A stretch of DNA of 64,000 nt from Streptomyces sp. TSRI0281 (GTDB lineage: Bacteria; Actinomycetota; Actinomycetes; Streptomycetales; Streptomycetaceae). Below, one piece after another: positions 42,898-50,941 of this stretch. The position numbers and the translations under genes are program-made. Below the pieces are notes generated by a model. It was not told the DNA's origin and did no database searches. It worked only from the letters and a program-made list of their open reading frames with translations. Within the stretch, counting starts at the first letter, position 1. The number at the start of each line of letters is the position of its first letter. Where the stretch lies: contig NZ_LWLE01000002.1 in assembly GCF_001905125.1 (NCBI RefSeq), positions 229,261 to 293,260 on the forward strand. The letters run 5' to 3'.

Positions 42898-45336
42898 TCA
42901 GCGGCCGTGCCCGTGGCCGTGCCCGTGGCCCTTGTCTCCGGTGCTCACCTCCACGCGCACCACCTGCGGGTCGTGGTCGCTCGCCTGGTCGGCGAACTCC
43001 GCGTTGATGTGCACCACGTCGTAGTCGAACCGACGGATGCCGGGGCTCGTCAGGATGTGGTCGAGCGTCTGCGAGTTGCCGTCGTAGACGTAGCTGTACC
43101 GCTCCTTCGCGGGCAGCGTGCTGATCAGCGGCTTGAGGACCCTGCCGCGGGTCAGCGCGTCCATCGTCGGTGAGAACGCGAAGTCGTTGAGGTCCCCGAG
43201 CGTGATGACCCGGGCCGACTTGTCCGCCTTCAGCACCGAGGTGACGAAGGTGTTGACCTCCGCCGCCTGCTGTATCCGCTTCGTCTCCGAACCGCGCGCC
43301 GGCTCCTGGTAGCGGCCGTGCAGCGGCTGGTCGCCGCCCTTGGAGGCGAAGTGGTTGCCGATGACGAAGACCGGCTTCCCGCGGAAGCGGAATTCGCCCA
43401 CCAGCGGCTTGCGGCTGTCGTCCCAGGCGGCGCTCGCCGGGTTGATCCGGCCGGGGGAGACGGAGAGCTTGACGCCCTTGCGGGTGTCCACGGCGCTCAC
43501 GGGGGTGGTGGCGTCGCCGCCCGCGCGGTCCACGAACGTCACGCGCCCGGGGTTGAAGAGGAAGACGTTACGGATGTTGCCGCCGGGCTCGCCGCCGTCC
43601 TTGTTGTTCTCGGGAGCGATGTAGCGCCAGGCGTAGCGCGGGCCGCCCGCGGCGACGATCGCGTCGGTGAACCGCTTCAGCGTCGCCTCGGAGCCGACCG
43701 TGCCGTCGTTCTTCGCGCCGTTGTCGTCCTGGATCTCCTCCAGCGACACGACGTCGGGCGAGGCGAGGTTGACCGCGACCCCCTCGGCCAGCGTGTCGAA
43801 CTTGGCCTGCTCGTCGAGCGCGTCCAGGTTCTCCACGTTGTACGTGGCGACGGCCAGTTCCTTGCGCTTCTGCTTGCGGGTGACCTCGCGCTTGAGCCCC
43901 TTGCCGGTGAGGGTGCCCAGCTCGGTGGCCTGGAGGTTGTAGCCGCCGAAGGACGCGTAGTCCAGGACGCCGGTGGTGGTGCCGGACAGCACGTCGCCCA
44001 CGTCGGCCACGGGGACCGGGGAGGCGGCGTCGAGCGACATCACCTTGAGGCGGCCGGTGTTCTGGTCGTTGTACGAGGCGTAGAGCGTGCCGCCCCGCGC
44101 GGTCGGCTTCTCGCGCGGTTTGACGGTGACCCAGATCTCGTCGTACGCGGTCGTGGCCCCGGTGACGCGGGTGTCGGCGATGCGGACACGGGTGCCTTCG
44201 AGCGCCTCGTACAGGTCGAGGGCGTACGTCGCCGGGTCGAGGGTGAGCGCGTCGATCGGACCGCCACCGGCGGTGGGCGCGTAGGCGCCGGGCACCGAGG
44301 CGGCGTCCAGCACGACCGGCGCCGGCAGGGCGTTGCCGGAGGACAGGACGGTGGTCCTGGGCGCGGTGAGCTGGGTGAGCGACTGGGCGGTCGCGGACGG
44401 GTAGTACTCGGCGACCTTGCCGCTGACGAGGACCGAGTCGCCCACGGCCACGGCCGGTGCGGCGGAGCCCGTGTAGACGAACAGGCCCTCGCCGGTGCGG
44501 ACGTCGTCGTCCGGTGCGGTGTCCTGGATCCAGAAGCCGCGCGAGCCCGTGGCCCGTACGCCGGTGACGACGCCCGGGACACCCTCGACCGACCGGCCGG
44601 CGAGCGGCGAGAGCCGTGTGGTGCCCTGGATGTCGTGCACCCGCACGGTGCCGGGCTCGGTCGGGCCGCCGGGGTCCCCGGGGCCGGTGCCGCCGGAGGT
44701 CTCACCGGCCGCGTTCACCGGGGTCGGGGCGCCCGCGGCGAGGTCGGCGGCGTTGTCGTCGGTGTCGGCGAGCGAGGCGGCGCGGGCGACGGACGCGGTG
44801 GCGGAGGCGCCGGTCACGGGTCCGCCGCCCTCCCGCACGACCGCGGAGCCGTAGCCGACGAGGTCCACGATCCTGGTGTCGGCCGCGCAGTCGGCCGCCG
44901 TCCTGCAGGTGAGCGGGGTGGTGCCGGAGACCAGGGCGACGGTGCCGCTCGCCGCGGACATCGGGACCGCACCGGTGGCGTCGGCGGTGGGCAGGGCCAC
45001 CGTGCCGCCGGTCCCCGCGGCCTGGGCGACGAGGTAGCGGCCGCCGGGGGCGATCGCGCCGGTCAGCGCGGACACCTGCCACAGCGAACCGGCGGACGGG
45101 CTGCCCGGCAGGTACTGGACGCTGAAGCCGCCGAGGCCGAACGGCGCGGAACCGGCATTGGCCAGCTCGATGAAGTCCCGGGTGAGCGTCGCTCCCGCAT
45201 TGCCGCCGCCGCCGTACACCTCGGAGATCACGGCGGACGAGGACGGTGCCGCGAAGGCGGCGGGCAGGGCGGTCACCGAAAGAGCGACGGCGACGGCGCC
45301 GGTCAGCAGGACGGAACCGGGTCTGGATATACGCAC
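42898..45336 (-). CDS. Secreted ExeM/NucH-type extracellular nuclease
   Basis: Large secreted DNase/RNase candidate of 812 residues. Signal peptide (SVLLTGAVAVALSVTALPAAFA), a lamin-tail-type domain (about 30-140: ISEVYGGGGN, RDFIELANAG), a Gly/Pro linker, an OB-like nucleotide-binding region (about 230-430), then the endonuclease/exonuclease/phosphatase domain (about 490-795). The latter has VATYNVENL, SLEEIQDD, GNHFASKGGD, TLGDLNDF and ASDHDPQV with the metal-binding and catalytic Asn/Glu/His/Asp residues. The tail is HGHGHGHGR, possibly metal-binding. GTG 45336 is preferred for the GGGGG seven bases upstream; TTG 45351 is the alternative. Confidence 0.92.
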   Translation of the reverse strand: MRISRPGSVLLTGAVAVALSVTALPAAFAAPSSSAVISEVYGGGGNAGATLTRDFIELANAGSAPFGLGGFSVQYLPGSPSAGSLWQVSALTGAIAPGGRYLVAQAAGTGGTVALPTADATGAVPMSAASGTVALVSGTTPLTCRTAADCAADTRIVDLVGYGSAVVREGGGPVTGASATASVARAASLADTDDNAADLAAGAPTPVNAAGETSGGTGPGDPGGPTEPGTVRVHDIQGTTRLSPLAGRSVEGVPGVVTGVRATGSRGFWIQDTAPDDDVRTGEGLFVYTGSAAPAVAVGDSVLVSGKVAEYYPSATAQSLTQLTAPRTTVLSSGNALPAPVVLDAASVPGAYAPTAGGGPIDALTLDPATYALDLYEALEGTRVRIADTRVTGATTAYDEIWVTVKPREKPTARGGTLYASYNDQNTGRLKVMSLDAASPVPVADVGDVLSGTTTGVLDYASFGGYNLQATELGTLTGKGLKREVTRKQKRKELAVATYNVENLDALDEQAKFDTLAEGVAVNLASPDVVSLEEIQDDNGAKNDGTVGSEATLKRFTDAIVAAGGPRYAWRYIAPENNKDGGEPGGNIRNVFLFNPGRVTFVDRAGGDATTPVSAVDTRKGVKLSVSPGRINPASAAWDDSRKPLVGEFRFRGKPVFVIGNHFASKGGDQPLHGRYQEPARGSETKRIQQAAEVNTFVTSVLKADKSARVITLGDLNDFAFSPTMDALTRGRVLKPLISTLPAKERYSYVYDGNSQTLDHILTSPGIRRFDYDVVHINAEFADQASDHDPQVVRVEVSTGDKGHGHGHGHGR

Positions 45337-45369
45337 GTGAGCTGCCCCCAACTGTGTAGTGAGGGCTGA

Positions 45370-45400
45370 AAACTATGCGCGTAGATCGGGCATGACAAGG
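45370..45400 (-). promoter_or_regulatory. Predicted promoter of the nuclease gene with GATCTACGCGC element
   Basis: Minus-strand TTGTCA, a 17-base spacer containing GATCTACGCGC (plus-strand 45377-45387) and TAGTTT. The same 11-mer is in the promoter spacer of the secreted RNase gene at 3726-3736. Confidence 0.55.
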
Positions 45401-45524
45401 CATCAGAGGTTAATTCCACGCATCGCGCCGATGTGGAGCCGATGCGAAGGGGTCCGTCGACGCGACAGGCAACCATACGGTTGCTTGAATGGGAGGCGAC
45501 GAGCACCCCCTGGAAGGACCGGCC

Positions 45525-46037
45525 ATGACCAAGCCCGAGTTCGTCTATGTCACGTACATCCGCACCACCCCCGAGCAGCTCTACCGGGCGCTGACCGACC
45601 CGGAGCTCATCAAGGTCCACATGGGCGGTCACGGCCCCGATTCGACCTGGGAGGCCGGCGCTCCGGTCCGCTGGAAGATGGATCCGGAGGGTGAGTTCGA
45701 GGAGGTCGGCCAGCGGGTGCTGGGGGCGGAACCCGGCAAGCGGCTCTCGTACACCTGGCACAGGCTCCAGCCCATGCACCGGGAGATGTTCGACTTCGCG
45801 TCGGACGAGGAGTGGGAGGAGGCGGTCCGGGAGCGGTCGAAGGTCACCTTCGACATCGAGCCCGCCGAGGATCCCGCGATGGGCGTCAGGCTGACCCTCA
45901 CCCATGACGGCTTCGACAGCCCGGACAGCAAGATGCTGGAGGGCGTCCGCGACGGCTGGGCCATGATCCTCTCGACGCTCAAGACCCAGGTGGAGGGCGG
46001 CGGGCTCGTCTCCGAGGGGAAATCTGAGCGGGGTTAA
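45525..46037 (+). CDS. SRPBCC/AHSA1-domain protein
   Basis: START-like helix-grip fold protein of 170 residues: TYIRTTPEQLYRALTDPELIKVHMGG, DSTWEAGAPVRWKMDPEGEFEEVGQRVLGAEPGKRLSYTW, and a C-terminal helix GWAMILSTLKTQVEGG. Proteins of this group bind small hydrophobic ligands and often pair with an ArsR regulator; here none is adjacent. ATG 45525 follows GAAGGA. The central stretch DFASDEEWEEAVRERSKV is an acidic/charged insertion. Confidence 0.87.
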   Translation: MTKPEFVYVTYIRTTPEQLYRALTDPELIKVHMGGHGPDSTWEAGAPVRWKMDPEGEFEEVGQRVLGAEPGKRLSYTWHRLQPMHREMFDFASDEEWEEAVRERSKVTFDIEPAEDPAMGVRLTLTHDGFDSPDSKMLEGVRDGWAMILSTLKTQVEGGGLVSEGKSERG

Positions 46038-46103
46038 GGGAACCGCGAACGGCGCCGGGGGGGCGCCTCGGCCTACCGTATTCTTCCCTATCGCACCCTC
46101 AGT

Positions 46104-46131
46104 AGGGTTGTTCAGGGTAGTGTCCGACCGC
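46104..46131 (+). promoter_or_regulatory. Possible -10 box of the HTH/DUF4180 pair
   Basis: TAGGGT at 46104-46109 predicts transcription from about 46116. GTG 46120 would then be almost leaderless and ATG 46132 would have a very short leader. Confidence 0.4.
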
Positions 46132-46620
46132 ATGGAGAGTGTTGAGCGCGAGCTGTATTCGGTCGGTGAGGTCGCCGAGCTGCTGGGGTTGCATGTGCGG
46201 ACCGTCCGGAGCTATGTCCGTGAGGGCCGGCTGAAGGCCGTGCGGATCGGCAAGCAGTACCGGATCAGCCGGGCGGACCTGGCGGCGCTGACCAGCCTCC
46301 CGGCGGATCCGGCGCCCCCTCGGGCCGCCGCCCCGCGCGGGCAGGTGGAGGTGTCGGGCATCGTGCAGATCGACTCGATCGGCGCGGACGCGGCGAGCCG
46401 GTTGAGCACTCTGGTCACGGCCGCCGCGCAGTCCGGGCGGGACGCACCGGAGCCGCTGCGCGTCCAGACGGTCTACGACAAGGAGCGCGCCCGCATGAAG
46501 ATCGTGATCCTCGGCAACGCCACCGCCACCGCCGACCTGCTGCGTCTGGTCGACGGGGTGATGGGGCCCGGCAACGACATGTTCCTGTCCGGCGACGAGG
46601 GGGCGGCGCACCATGCCTGA
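46132..46620 (+). CDS. MerR/excisionase-type HTH regulator
   Basis: DNA-binding protein with an N-terminal excisionase-like winged helix (ELYSVGEVAELLGLHVRTVRSYVREGRLKAVRIGKQYRISRADLAAL). The remaining 100 residues form an unknown C-terminal domain (VEVSGIVQIDSIGADAASRLSTLV, ARMKIVILGNATATADLLRLVDGVM). ATG 46132 gives 162 residues; GTG 46120 and TTG 46108 are also open. No ribosome binding site is clear, so a leaderless start at GTG 46120 is possible. It overlaps the DUF4180 gene by eight bases, and the two probably function as a regulated pair. Confidence 0.82.
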   Translation: MESVERELYSVGEVAELLGLHVRTVRSYVREGRLKAVRIGKQYRISRADLAALTSLPADPAPPRAAAPRGQVEVSGIVQIDSIGADAASRLSTLVTAAAQSGRDAPEPLRVQTVYDKERARMKIVILGNATATADLLRLVDGVMGPGNDMFLSGDEGAAHHA

Positions 46621-46978
46621 CCTCTTCGTGGAGCACCACGGCGTACCGGTGCTCGTCTACGACGCGGACGGTGCGCCGATCGCCACGGTGCAGGACGCGC
46701 TGGACCGCCTGGTCGGTGCCGCCTTCCAGGGTGCGGAGGTGGTCGCCGTTCCGGCGGACCGCTTCGACGACCGCTTCTTCGACCTCAGTACGGGCTTCGC
46801 CGGTGAGATCTTCCAGAAGTTCGCGAACTACCGGCTGCGCCTGGCGATCGTCGGGGACATCTCACGCCATCTGAGGGGCGGTTCGGCGCTGCCCGCCCTG
46901 ATCCGGGAGGCCGATCGAGGCCGGCACGTCTGGTTCGTGGCCGACCTCGATGACCTCGCCGCCCGCCTCAGGCCGTAG
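46613..46978 (+). CDS. DUF4180 protein
   Basis: A 121-residue protein of the DUF4180 family: LVYDADGAPIATVQDALDRLVGAAFQGAEVVAVPADRFDDRFFDLSTGFAGEIFQKFANYRLRLAIVGDIS is the diagnostic stretch. Its function is not known; members usually follow a small DNA-binding protein, as here. It overlaps that gene and ends three bases before the stop of the convergent GH5 gene. Confidence 0.87.
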   Translation: MPDLFVEHHGVPVLVYDADGAPIATVQDALDRLVGAAFQGAEVVAVPADRFDDRFFDLSTGFAGEIFQKFANYRLRLAIVGDISRHLRGGSALPALIREADRGRHVWFVADLDDLAARLRP

Positions 46979-46981
46979 GCG

Positions 46982-48067
46982 TCACTGGCGGATGCGCTCA
47001 CGGATCCAGACACCGGCGGGCTTCAGCACCGATGTGCCGGTCCACTGGGTGCCGTCGCAGGTACCGGTCTTGAAGACCGCACCGGAACGGTGGTCGTCGG
47101 AGTAGTTCCAGTTGGTCCACGAGATCTTCTTGCGCTTCATCAGGTCGAGGTAGCGCTGCGACATCGTGAAGTCGTCCGCGCCCTCGCCCGCGTAGTTCTG
47201 CGTGCCGAACTCCGTGACGAACACAGGCAGTTTGTTCGATGCCCGGTCCAGGGTGTTCAGGTACTCGTCCCGGTGCGAGGCCGCGTAGAAGTGGAACGTG
47301 TACATGATGTTCGAGGCGTTGACCGGATTGTTGACGACCTCCTGCTCGTCCGCCCCTTCGGAGACGCCGAACGAGGACCAGGCGCGCGTGCCGACCAGGA
47401 CCACCGCGTCGGGGTCCTGCGCCCGGATGACCGGGATGATCTTCTCGGCGTACGACTTGATCGTCGACCAGCTCACCCCGGAGGGCTCGTTGGCGATCTC
47501 GTAGAGCACACCCGGGTTGTCCTTGTACTTCTTCGCCATCGCCGTGAAGAAGGTCTTCGCCCGGCTGAGGTTGAAGTTGGGGTCGCCGGGGTCGAGCATG
47601 TGCCAGTCGATCACCGCGTACATGCCCCGCGCGTGGGCCGCGTCGACGAACTTCTGCGCACGGGCGGTGAAGCCCTGAGGGTCGGTCTCGTACCCGTCCT
47701 CCTGTACGTACGTGGAGACCCGCAGCACATCGGCGCGCCAGTCCGTGGCCAGGGCGTCGAGCGAGCCGTTGGTGACGCACTGGGCGTACCACTGGGTGCC
47801 GTGCGTGCTCATGCCGTTGAGCTGGACCGCCTGGCCCGAGGCGTTGCAGAGCTGGAGGCCGCAGACCTTGAGCTGGCCGTTCGCGGCGAGCGGCGTCGCG
47901 GCGGCCGGGGTGGCGGCGGCGGGGGCCGGGGAGGCTCCCGCCTGGACCGGCGACAGCAGGGCGCCGCCGAGTGCGAGGGCGGCCGAGGCGAGAAGGGCTG
48001 TCCGGGCCCGGACCCGGCGTCGGGACCCGGTCGGCTGCTCGGTGGGGAGATTGGTGCGCTGGTGCAT
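46982..48067 (-). CDS. Secreted GH5-family endoglucanase (cellulase)
   Basis: Retaining glycoside hydrolase of 361 residues that cleaves beta-1,4-glucan. Twin-basic signal peptide (GSRRRVRARTALLASAALALGGALL), Ala/Pro linker, then a GH5_2-like barrel: GMSTHGTQWYAQ, VIDWHMLDPGDPN, the acid/base Glu in YEIANEPSG and the nucleophile Glu in FVTEFGTQ. It lacks a carbohydrate-binding module. GGGAG upstream of ATG 48067 fixes the start. Its expression is probably controlled by a palindrome next to the -35 box. Confidence 0.93.
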   Translation of the reverse strand: MHQRTNLPTEQPTGSRRRVRARTALLASAALALGGALLSPVQAGASPAPAAATPAAATPLAANGQLKVCGLQLCNASGQAVQLNGMSTHGTQWYAQCVTNGSLDALATDWRADVLRVSTYVQEDGYETDPQGFTARAQKFVDAAHARGMYAVIDWHMLDPGDPNFNLSRAKTFFTAMAKKYKDNPGVLYEIANEPSGVSWSTIKSYAEKIIPVIRAQDPDAVVLVGTRAWSSFGVSEGADEQEVVNNPVNASNIMYTFHFYAASHRDEYLNTLDRASNKLPVFVTEFGTQNYAGEGADDFTMSQRYLDLMKRKKISWTNWNYSDDHRSGAVFKTGTCDGTQWTGTSVLKPAGVWIRERIRQ

Positions 48068-48120
48068 GGTGGTGCTCCCGTCGGGGGTTGGTGGAGGGGA
48101 GGCGCCATGTCGGCAAACTG

Positions 48121-48150
48121 AAAGTAAAGGTCCCTTCCGATTCTCGTCAA
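48121..48150 (-). promoter_or_regulatory. Predicted promoter of the GH5 gene
   Basis: Minus-strand TTGACG (48145-48150), 18-base spacer and TACTTT (48121-48126). Confidence 0.6.
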
Positions 48151-48154
48151 CAGT

Positions 48155-48173
48155 GTTGGGAAACTTTCCTAAC
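48155..48173. promoter_or_regulatory. Palindromic operator candidate GTTGGGAAA-C-TTTCCTAAC
   Basis: A 19-base palindrome with 8 of 9 positions paired, four bases upstream of the GH5 -35 box and between the divergent GH5 and exporter genes. It resembles palindromes found before secreted glycoside hydrolase genes in streptomycetes; I cannot name the regulator from the site alone. Confidence 0.6.
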
Positions 48174-48244
48174 GATTAACCGGAGTGCATCGATCCGGTC
48201 GCCCCGTATGGAGGAAAAGCGAGCCGCGCCCTAGGGTGCGAACC

Positions 48245-49753
48245 ATGGCAGAGAGTGCGGCGCACCCCGGGCCGACGGGGCGCGGTGCGGGCCCCGTCCC
48301 CGATTCCGGCGGCCCCGACCCACGGCGCTGGCGAGCCCTCGCCGTCTGCCTGGTGGCGGGCTTCATGACGCTGCTGGACGTGTCCATCGTCAATGTCGCC
48401 CTGCCGTCGATCAGGGAAGGGCTGCACACCCCCGAGTCCGACCTCCAATGGGTGCTCTCCGGTTACGCCCTCGCCTTCGGGCTCCTGCTGATCCCCGCCG
48501 GACGCCTGGGCGACGCACGCGGGCGCCGCGCGGTGTTCCTGGCCGGGCTCGCGCTCTTCACCCTGGCGTCGGCCGCCTGCGGCGCCGCCCAGTCCAGCCT
48601 CTGGCTGGTGATCGCCCGACTGGTCCAGGGCATGGCGGGCGGTTTGATCTCCCCGCAGATCTCCGCGCTGATCCAGCAGATGTTCTCCGGCCGGGAGCGG
48701 GGCCGGGCCTTCGGCATGTTCGGCACCGTCGTCGGGATCTCCACCGCCGTCGGCCCCCTGCTCGGCGGACTGCTGATCCAGATGGCCGGGCCGGCCGACG
48801 GCTGGCGCTGGGTGTTCTACGTCAACCTCCCGCTCGGTGTCGTCTGCTTCGTGCTGGCCCGGCGGCTGCTCCCGGACACCCCGTCGGCGACCCGGGTACG
48901 GCCGCGCGACCTCGACCCGGTGGGCGTCGTGCTCCTCGGCGCGGGTGTGCTGGCCCTGCTGCTGCCGTTCGTGCAGGCCCAGCAGTGGCCCGGCAACACC
49001 AAATGGCTGTTCGTGCTCCTGGCCGCCGTGCTGCTGGCGGCGTTCATCGGCTGGGAGTCACGGTGCGCGGGCCGCTCCGTCCAACCGGTCCTGGACCTCT
49101 CGCTGTTCCGGCTGCGGTCCTACTGGCTGGGCTGCCTGATGATCCTGCTGTACTTCGCGGGATTCACCTCGATCTTCTTCATCACGACCCTCTACCTCCA
49201 GTCCGGACTGGACTACACCGCCCTTCAGGCCGGGCTCGCCATCACCCCGTTCGCGCTCGGCGCGGCGGTGGCCGCTTCGGTCGGCGGCCGGCTGGTCGGC
49301 CGCTTCGGCCGGCCCCTCATCGTCGTCGGCCTCGTGATGGTCGCGGTGGGGCTCGCGGCCACCGCGCTCGCCGTCCATCTGGTGCCGGGGCGGTCCGTGG
49401 GCTGGGCGATGGCGGCCCCGCTGCTGTTCGCCGGTCTCGGCAGCGGCCTGGTCATCGCCCCGAACCAGACGCTGACCCTGTCCGAAGTGCCGGTGGCCAA
49501 CGCCGGAAGCGCCGGGGGCAGCCTCCAGACGGGCCAGCGCGTCGGCTCCGCGATCGGCATCGCCGCCGTCGGCTCGGTCTTCTTCGCCCAGGTGAGCCCC
49601 AAGGGCTGGGCCACCGCGTACGACCACGGGCTCGTCGTCTCGGTCGCGTTCGTCCTCGCCGCCCTGATCGTGGCGCTGGCCGACGTCCTGGCCGGACGAC
49701 GGGACGCGCGCCGTACGGAAAAAGCCACGAACCCAGCGAGGAGTGCGGTATGA
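48245..49753 (+). CDS. DHA2-family (EmrB/QacA-type) drug exporter
   Basis: Proton-driven multidrug efflux protein of 502 residues with about 14 membrane segments. Motif A-like GRLGDARGRRAVFLAG and the DHA2 signature LDVSIVNVALPSIREGL...LQWVLSGYALAFG are clear, as is GPLLGGLL in helix 5. ATG 48245 is preceded by TAGGGT with seven bases between, the pattern of a leaderless gene in this genus; no ribosome binding site is seen. Its end overlaps the next gene (ATGA), linking export with a thiol-dependent reductase. Confidence 0.88.
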   Translation: MAESAAHPGPTGRGAGPVPDSGGPDPRRWRALAVCLVAGFMTLLDVSIVNVALPSIREGLHTPESDLQWVLSGYALAFGLLLIPAGRLGDARGRRAVFLAGLALFTLASAACGAAQSSLWLVIARLVQGMAGGLISPQISALIQQMFSGRERGRAFGMFGTVVGISTAVGPLLGGLLIQMAGPADGWRWVFYVNLPLGVVCFVLARRLLPDTPSATRVRPRDLDPVGVVLLGAGVLALLLPFVQAQQWPGNTKWLFVLLAAVLLAAFIGWESRCAGRSVQPVLDLSLFRLRSYWLGCLMILLYFAGFTSIFFITTLYLQSGLDYTALQAGLAITPFALGAAVAASVGGRLVGRFGRPLIVVGLVMVAVGLAATALAVHLVPGRSVGWAMAAPLLFAGLGSGLVIAPNQTLTLSEVPVANAGSAGGSLQTGQRVGSAIGIAAVGSVFFAQVSPKGWATAYDHGLVVSVAFVLAALIVALADVLAGRRDARRTEKATNPARSAV

Positions 49754-50781
49754 ACGACGGCCACGAAACGGACGGGGACTCGAACACCTCGTACGGCCAC
49801 AAGCCCTTCAAACGCTCCCGCAGCCACTTCGCCGACCGCATCACCGCCGACGGCCGCGACGGCTGGCCGGTCGAGGCGGGCCGCTACCGGCTCGTCGTCA
49901 GCCGCGCCTGCCCGTGGGCGAGCAGGGCCCTCGTCTCACGACGCCTCCTCGGCCTGGAGAGCGCCCTCTCGCTCGGCATCACCGACCCCATCCAGGACGA
50001 CCGCAGCTGGCGCTTCACCCTCGACGAGGACGGCCGGGACCCGGTGCTGGGCATCCGGTATCTGAGCGAGGCGTACGACGCACGTGAGCGCGGCTACCCC
50101 GGCGGGGTCAGCGTGCCCGCCGTCGTGGACGTACCGAGCGGCGAGCTCGTCACCAACGACTACCAGCGGATCACCCTGGACCTCGCCACCGAATGGAGCG
50201 CCCTGCACCGCCCCGGCGCCCCCGACCTCTACCCGGAGCCCCTCCGCGACGAGATCGACGAGGTGATGGAAGGGATCTACCGCGACGTCAACAACGGCGT
50301 CTACCGGGCCGGTTTCGCCGACAGCCAGGACGCCTACGACGCCGCGTACACCGATGTGTTCCGCCGCCTCGACCTCGTCTCCGCGCGCCTGGCCGACCGC
50401 CGCTACCTGGTCGGCGACACGATCACGGAGGCGGACATCCGGCTGTTCACCACCCTGGTGCGCTTCGACGCCGTCTACCACGGGCACTTCAAGTGCAACC
50501 GTACGAAGATCACCGAGGACCCCGTCCTGTGGGCGTACTCCCGCGACCTCTACCAGACGCCCGGCTTCGGCGACACGGTCGACTTCGACCACATCAAGCA
50601 GCACTACTACCGGGTGCACACCGGCATCAACCCCACCGGCATCGTGCCGCTCGGCCCCGACCTGTCCGGCTGGCTGACCCCGCACCACCGGGACGAGCTG
50701 GGCGGCCGTCCGTTCGGCGACGGAACACCCCCGGGACCCGTACCGCCCGGCGAGGAAGTCCCGGCGCGCGGACGGCCCTGA
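49750..50781 (+). CDS. ECM4/YqjG-type glutathionyl-hydroquinone reductase homologue
   Basis: GST-omega-like protein of 343 residues. It has the catalytic SRACPWASR with Cys54, the family stretches DPVLGIRYLSEAY, VPAVVDVPSGELVTNDY, VNNGVYRAGFADSQDAYDAAY and TEADIRLFTTLVRFDAVYHGHFKCNRTKI, with the last as the diagnostic signature. The known reaction reduces glutathionylated hydroquinones. Streptomycetes make mycothiol and not glutathione, so the thiol partner here is probably mycothiol (inference). It is co-translated with the DHA2 exporter, suggesting detoxification of quinones. Confidence 0.9.
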   Translation: MNDGHETDGDSNTSYGHKPFKRSRSHFADRITADGRDGWPVEAGRYRLVVSRACPWASRALVSRRLLGLESALSLGITDPIQDDRSWRFTLDEDGRDPVLGIRYLSEAYDARERGYPGGVSVPAVVDVPSGELVTNDYQRITLDLATEWSALHRPGAPDLYPEPLRDEIDEVMEGIYRDVNNGVYRAGFADSQDAYDAAYTDVFRRLDLVSARLADRRYLVGDTITEADIRLFTTLVRFDAVYHGHFKCNRTKITEDPVLWAYSRDLYQTPGFGDTVDFDHIKQHYYRVHTGINPTGIVPLGPDLSGWLTPHHRDELGGRPFGDGTPPGPVPPGEEVPARGRP

Positions 50782-50792
50782 GCGGAGGACGG

Positions 50793-50874
50793 CCGTACGG
50801 TGCGTCGAGGGCGGCCGGGAAGAGACCGTACGGTGCGTCGTGGGCGGCAGGGAGGTTGCCCGTACGGTGCGTCG
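50793..50874. repeat. Three direct repeats of CCGTACGGTGCGTCG
   Basis: Exact 15-base copies at 50793-50807, 50826-50840 and 50860-50874, in units of about 33 bases. They fill the gap before the glycosylase gene. Each contains the palindrome CCGTACGG, so regulator binding is possible but unproven. Confidence 0.8.
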
Positions 50875-50929
50875 CGGATGCCCCGGCGCGGAAGGCGGCC
50901 GTCCGCCGTGGCGCGGACGGTGGCCCGCG

Positions 50930-50935
50930 TAACGT
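50930..50935 (+). promoter_or_regulatory. -10 box of a probably leaderless gene
   Basis: TAACGT followed by six bases and the ATG at 50942. No ribosome binding site is present. Confidence 0.5.
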
Positions 50936-50941
50936 GCGCAC

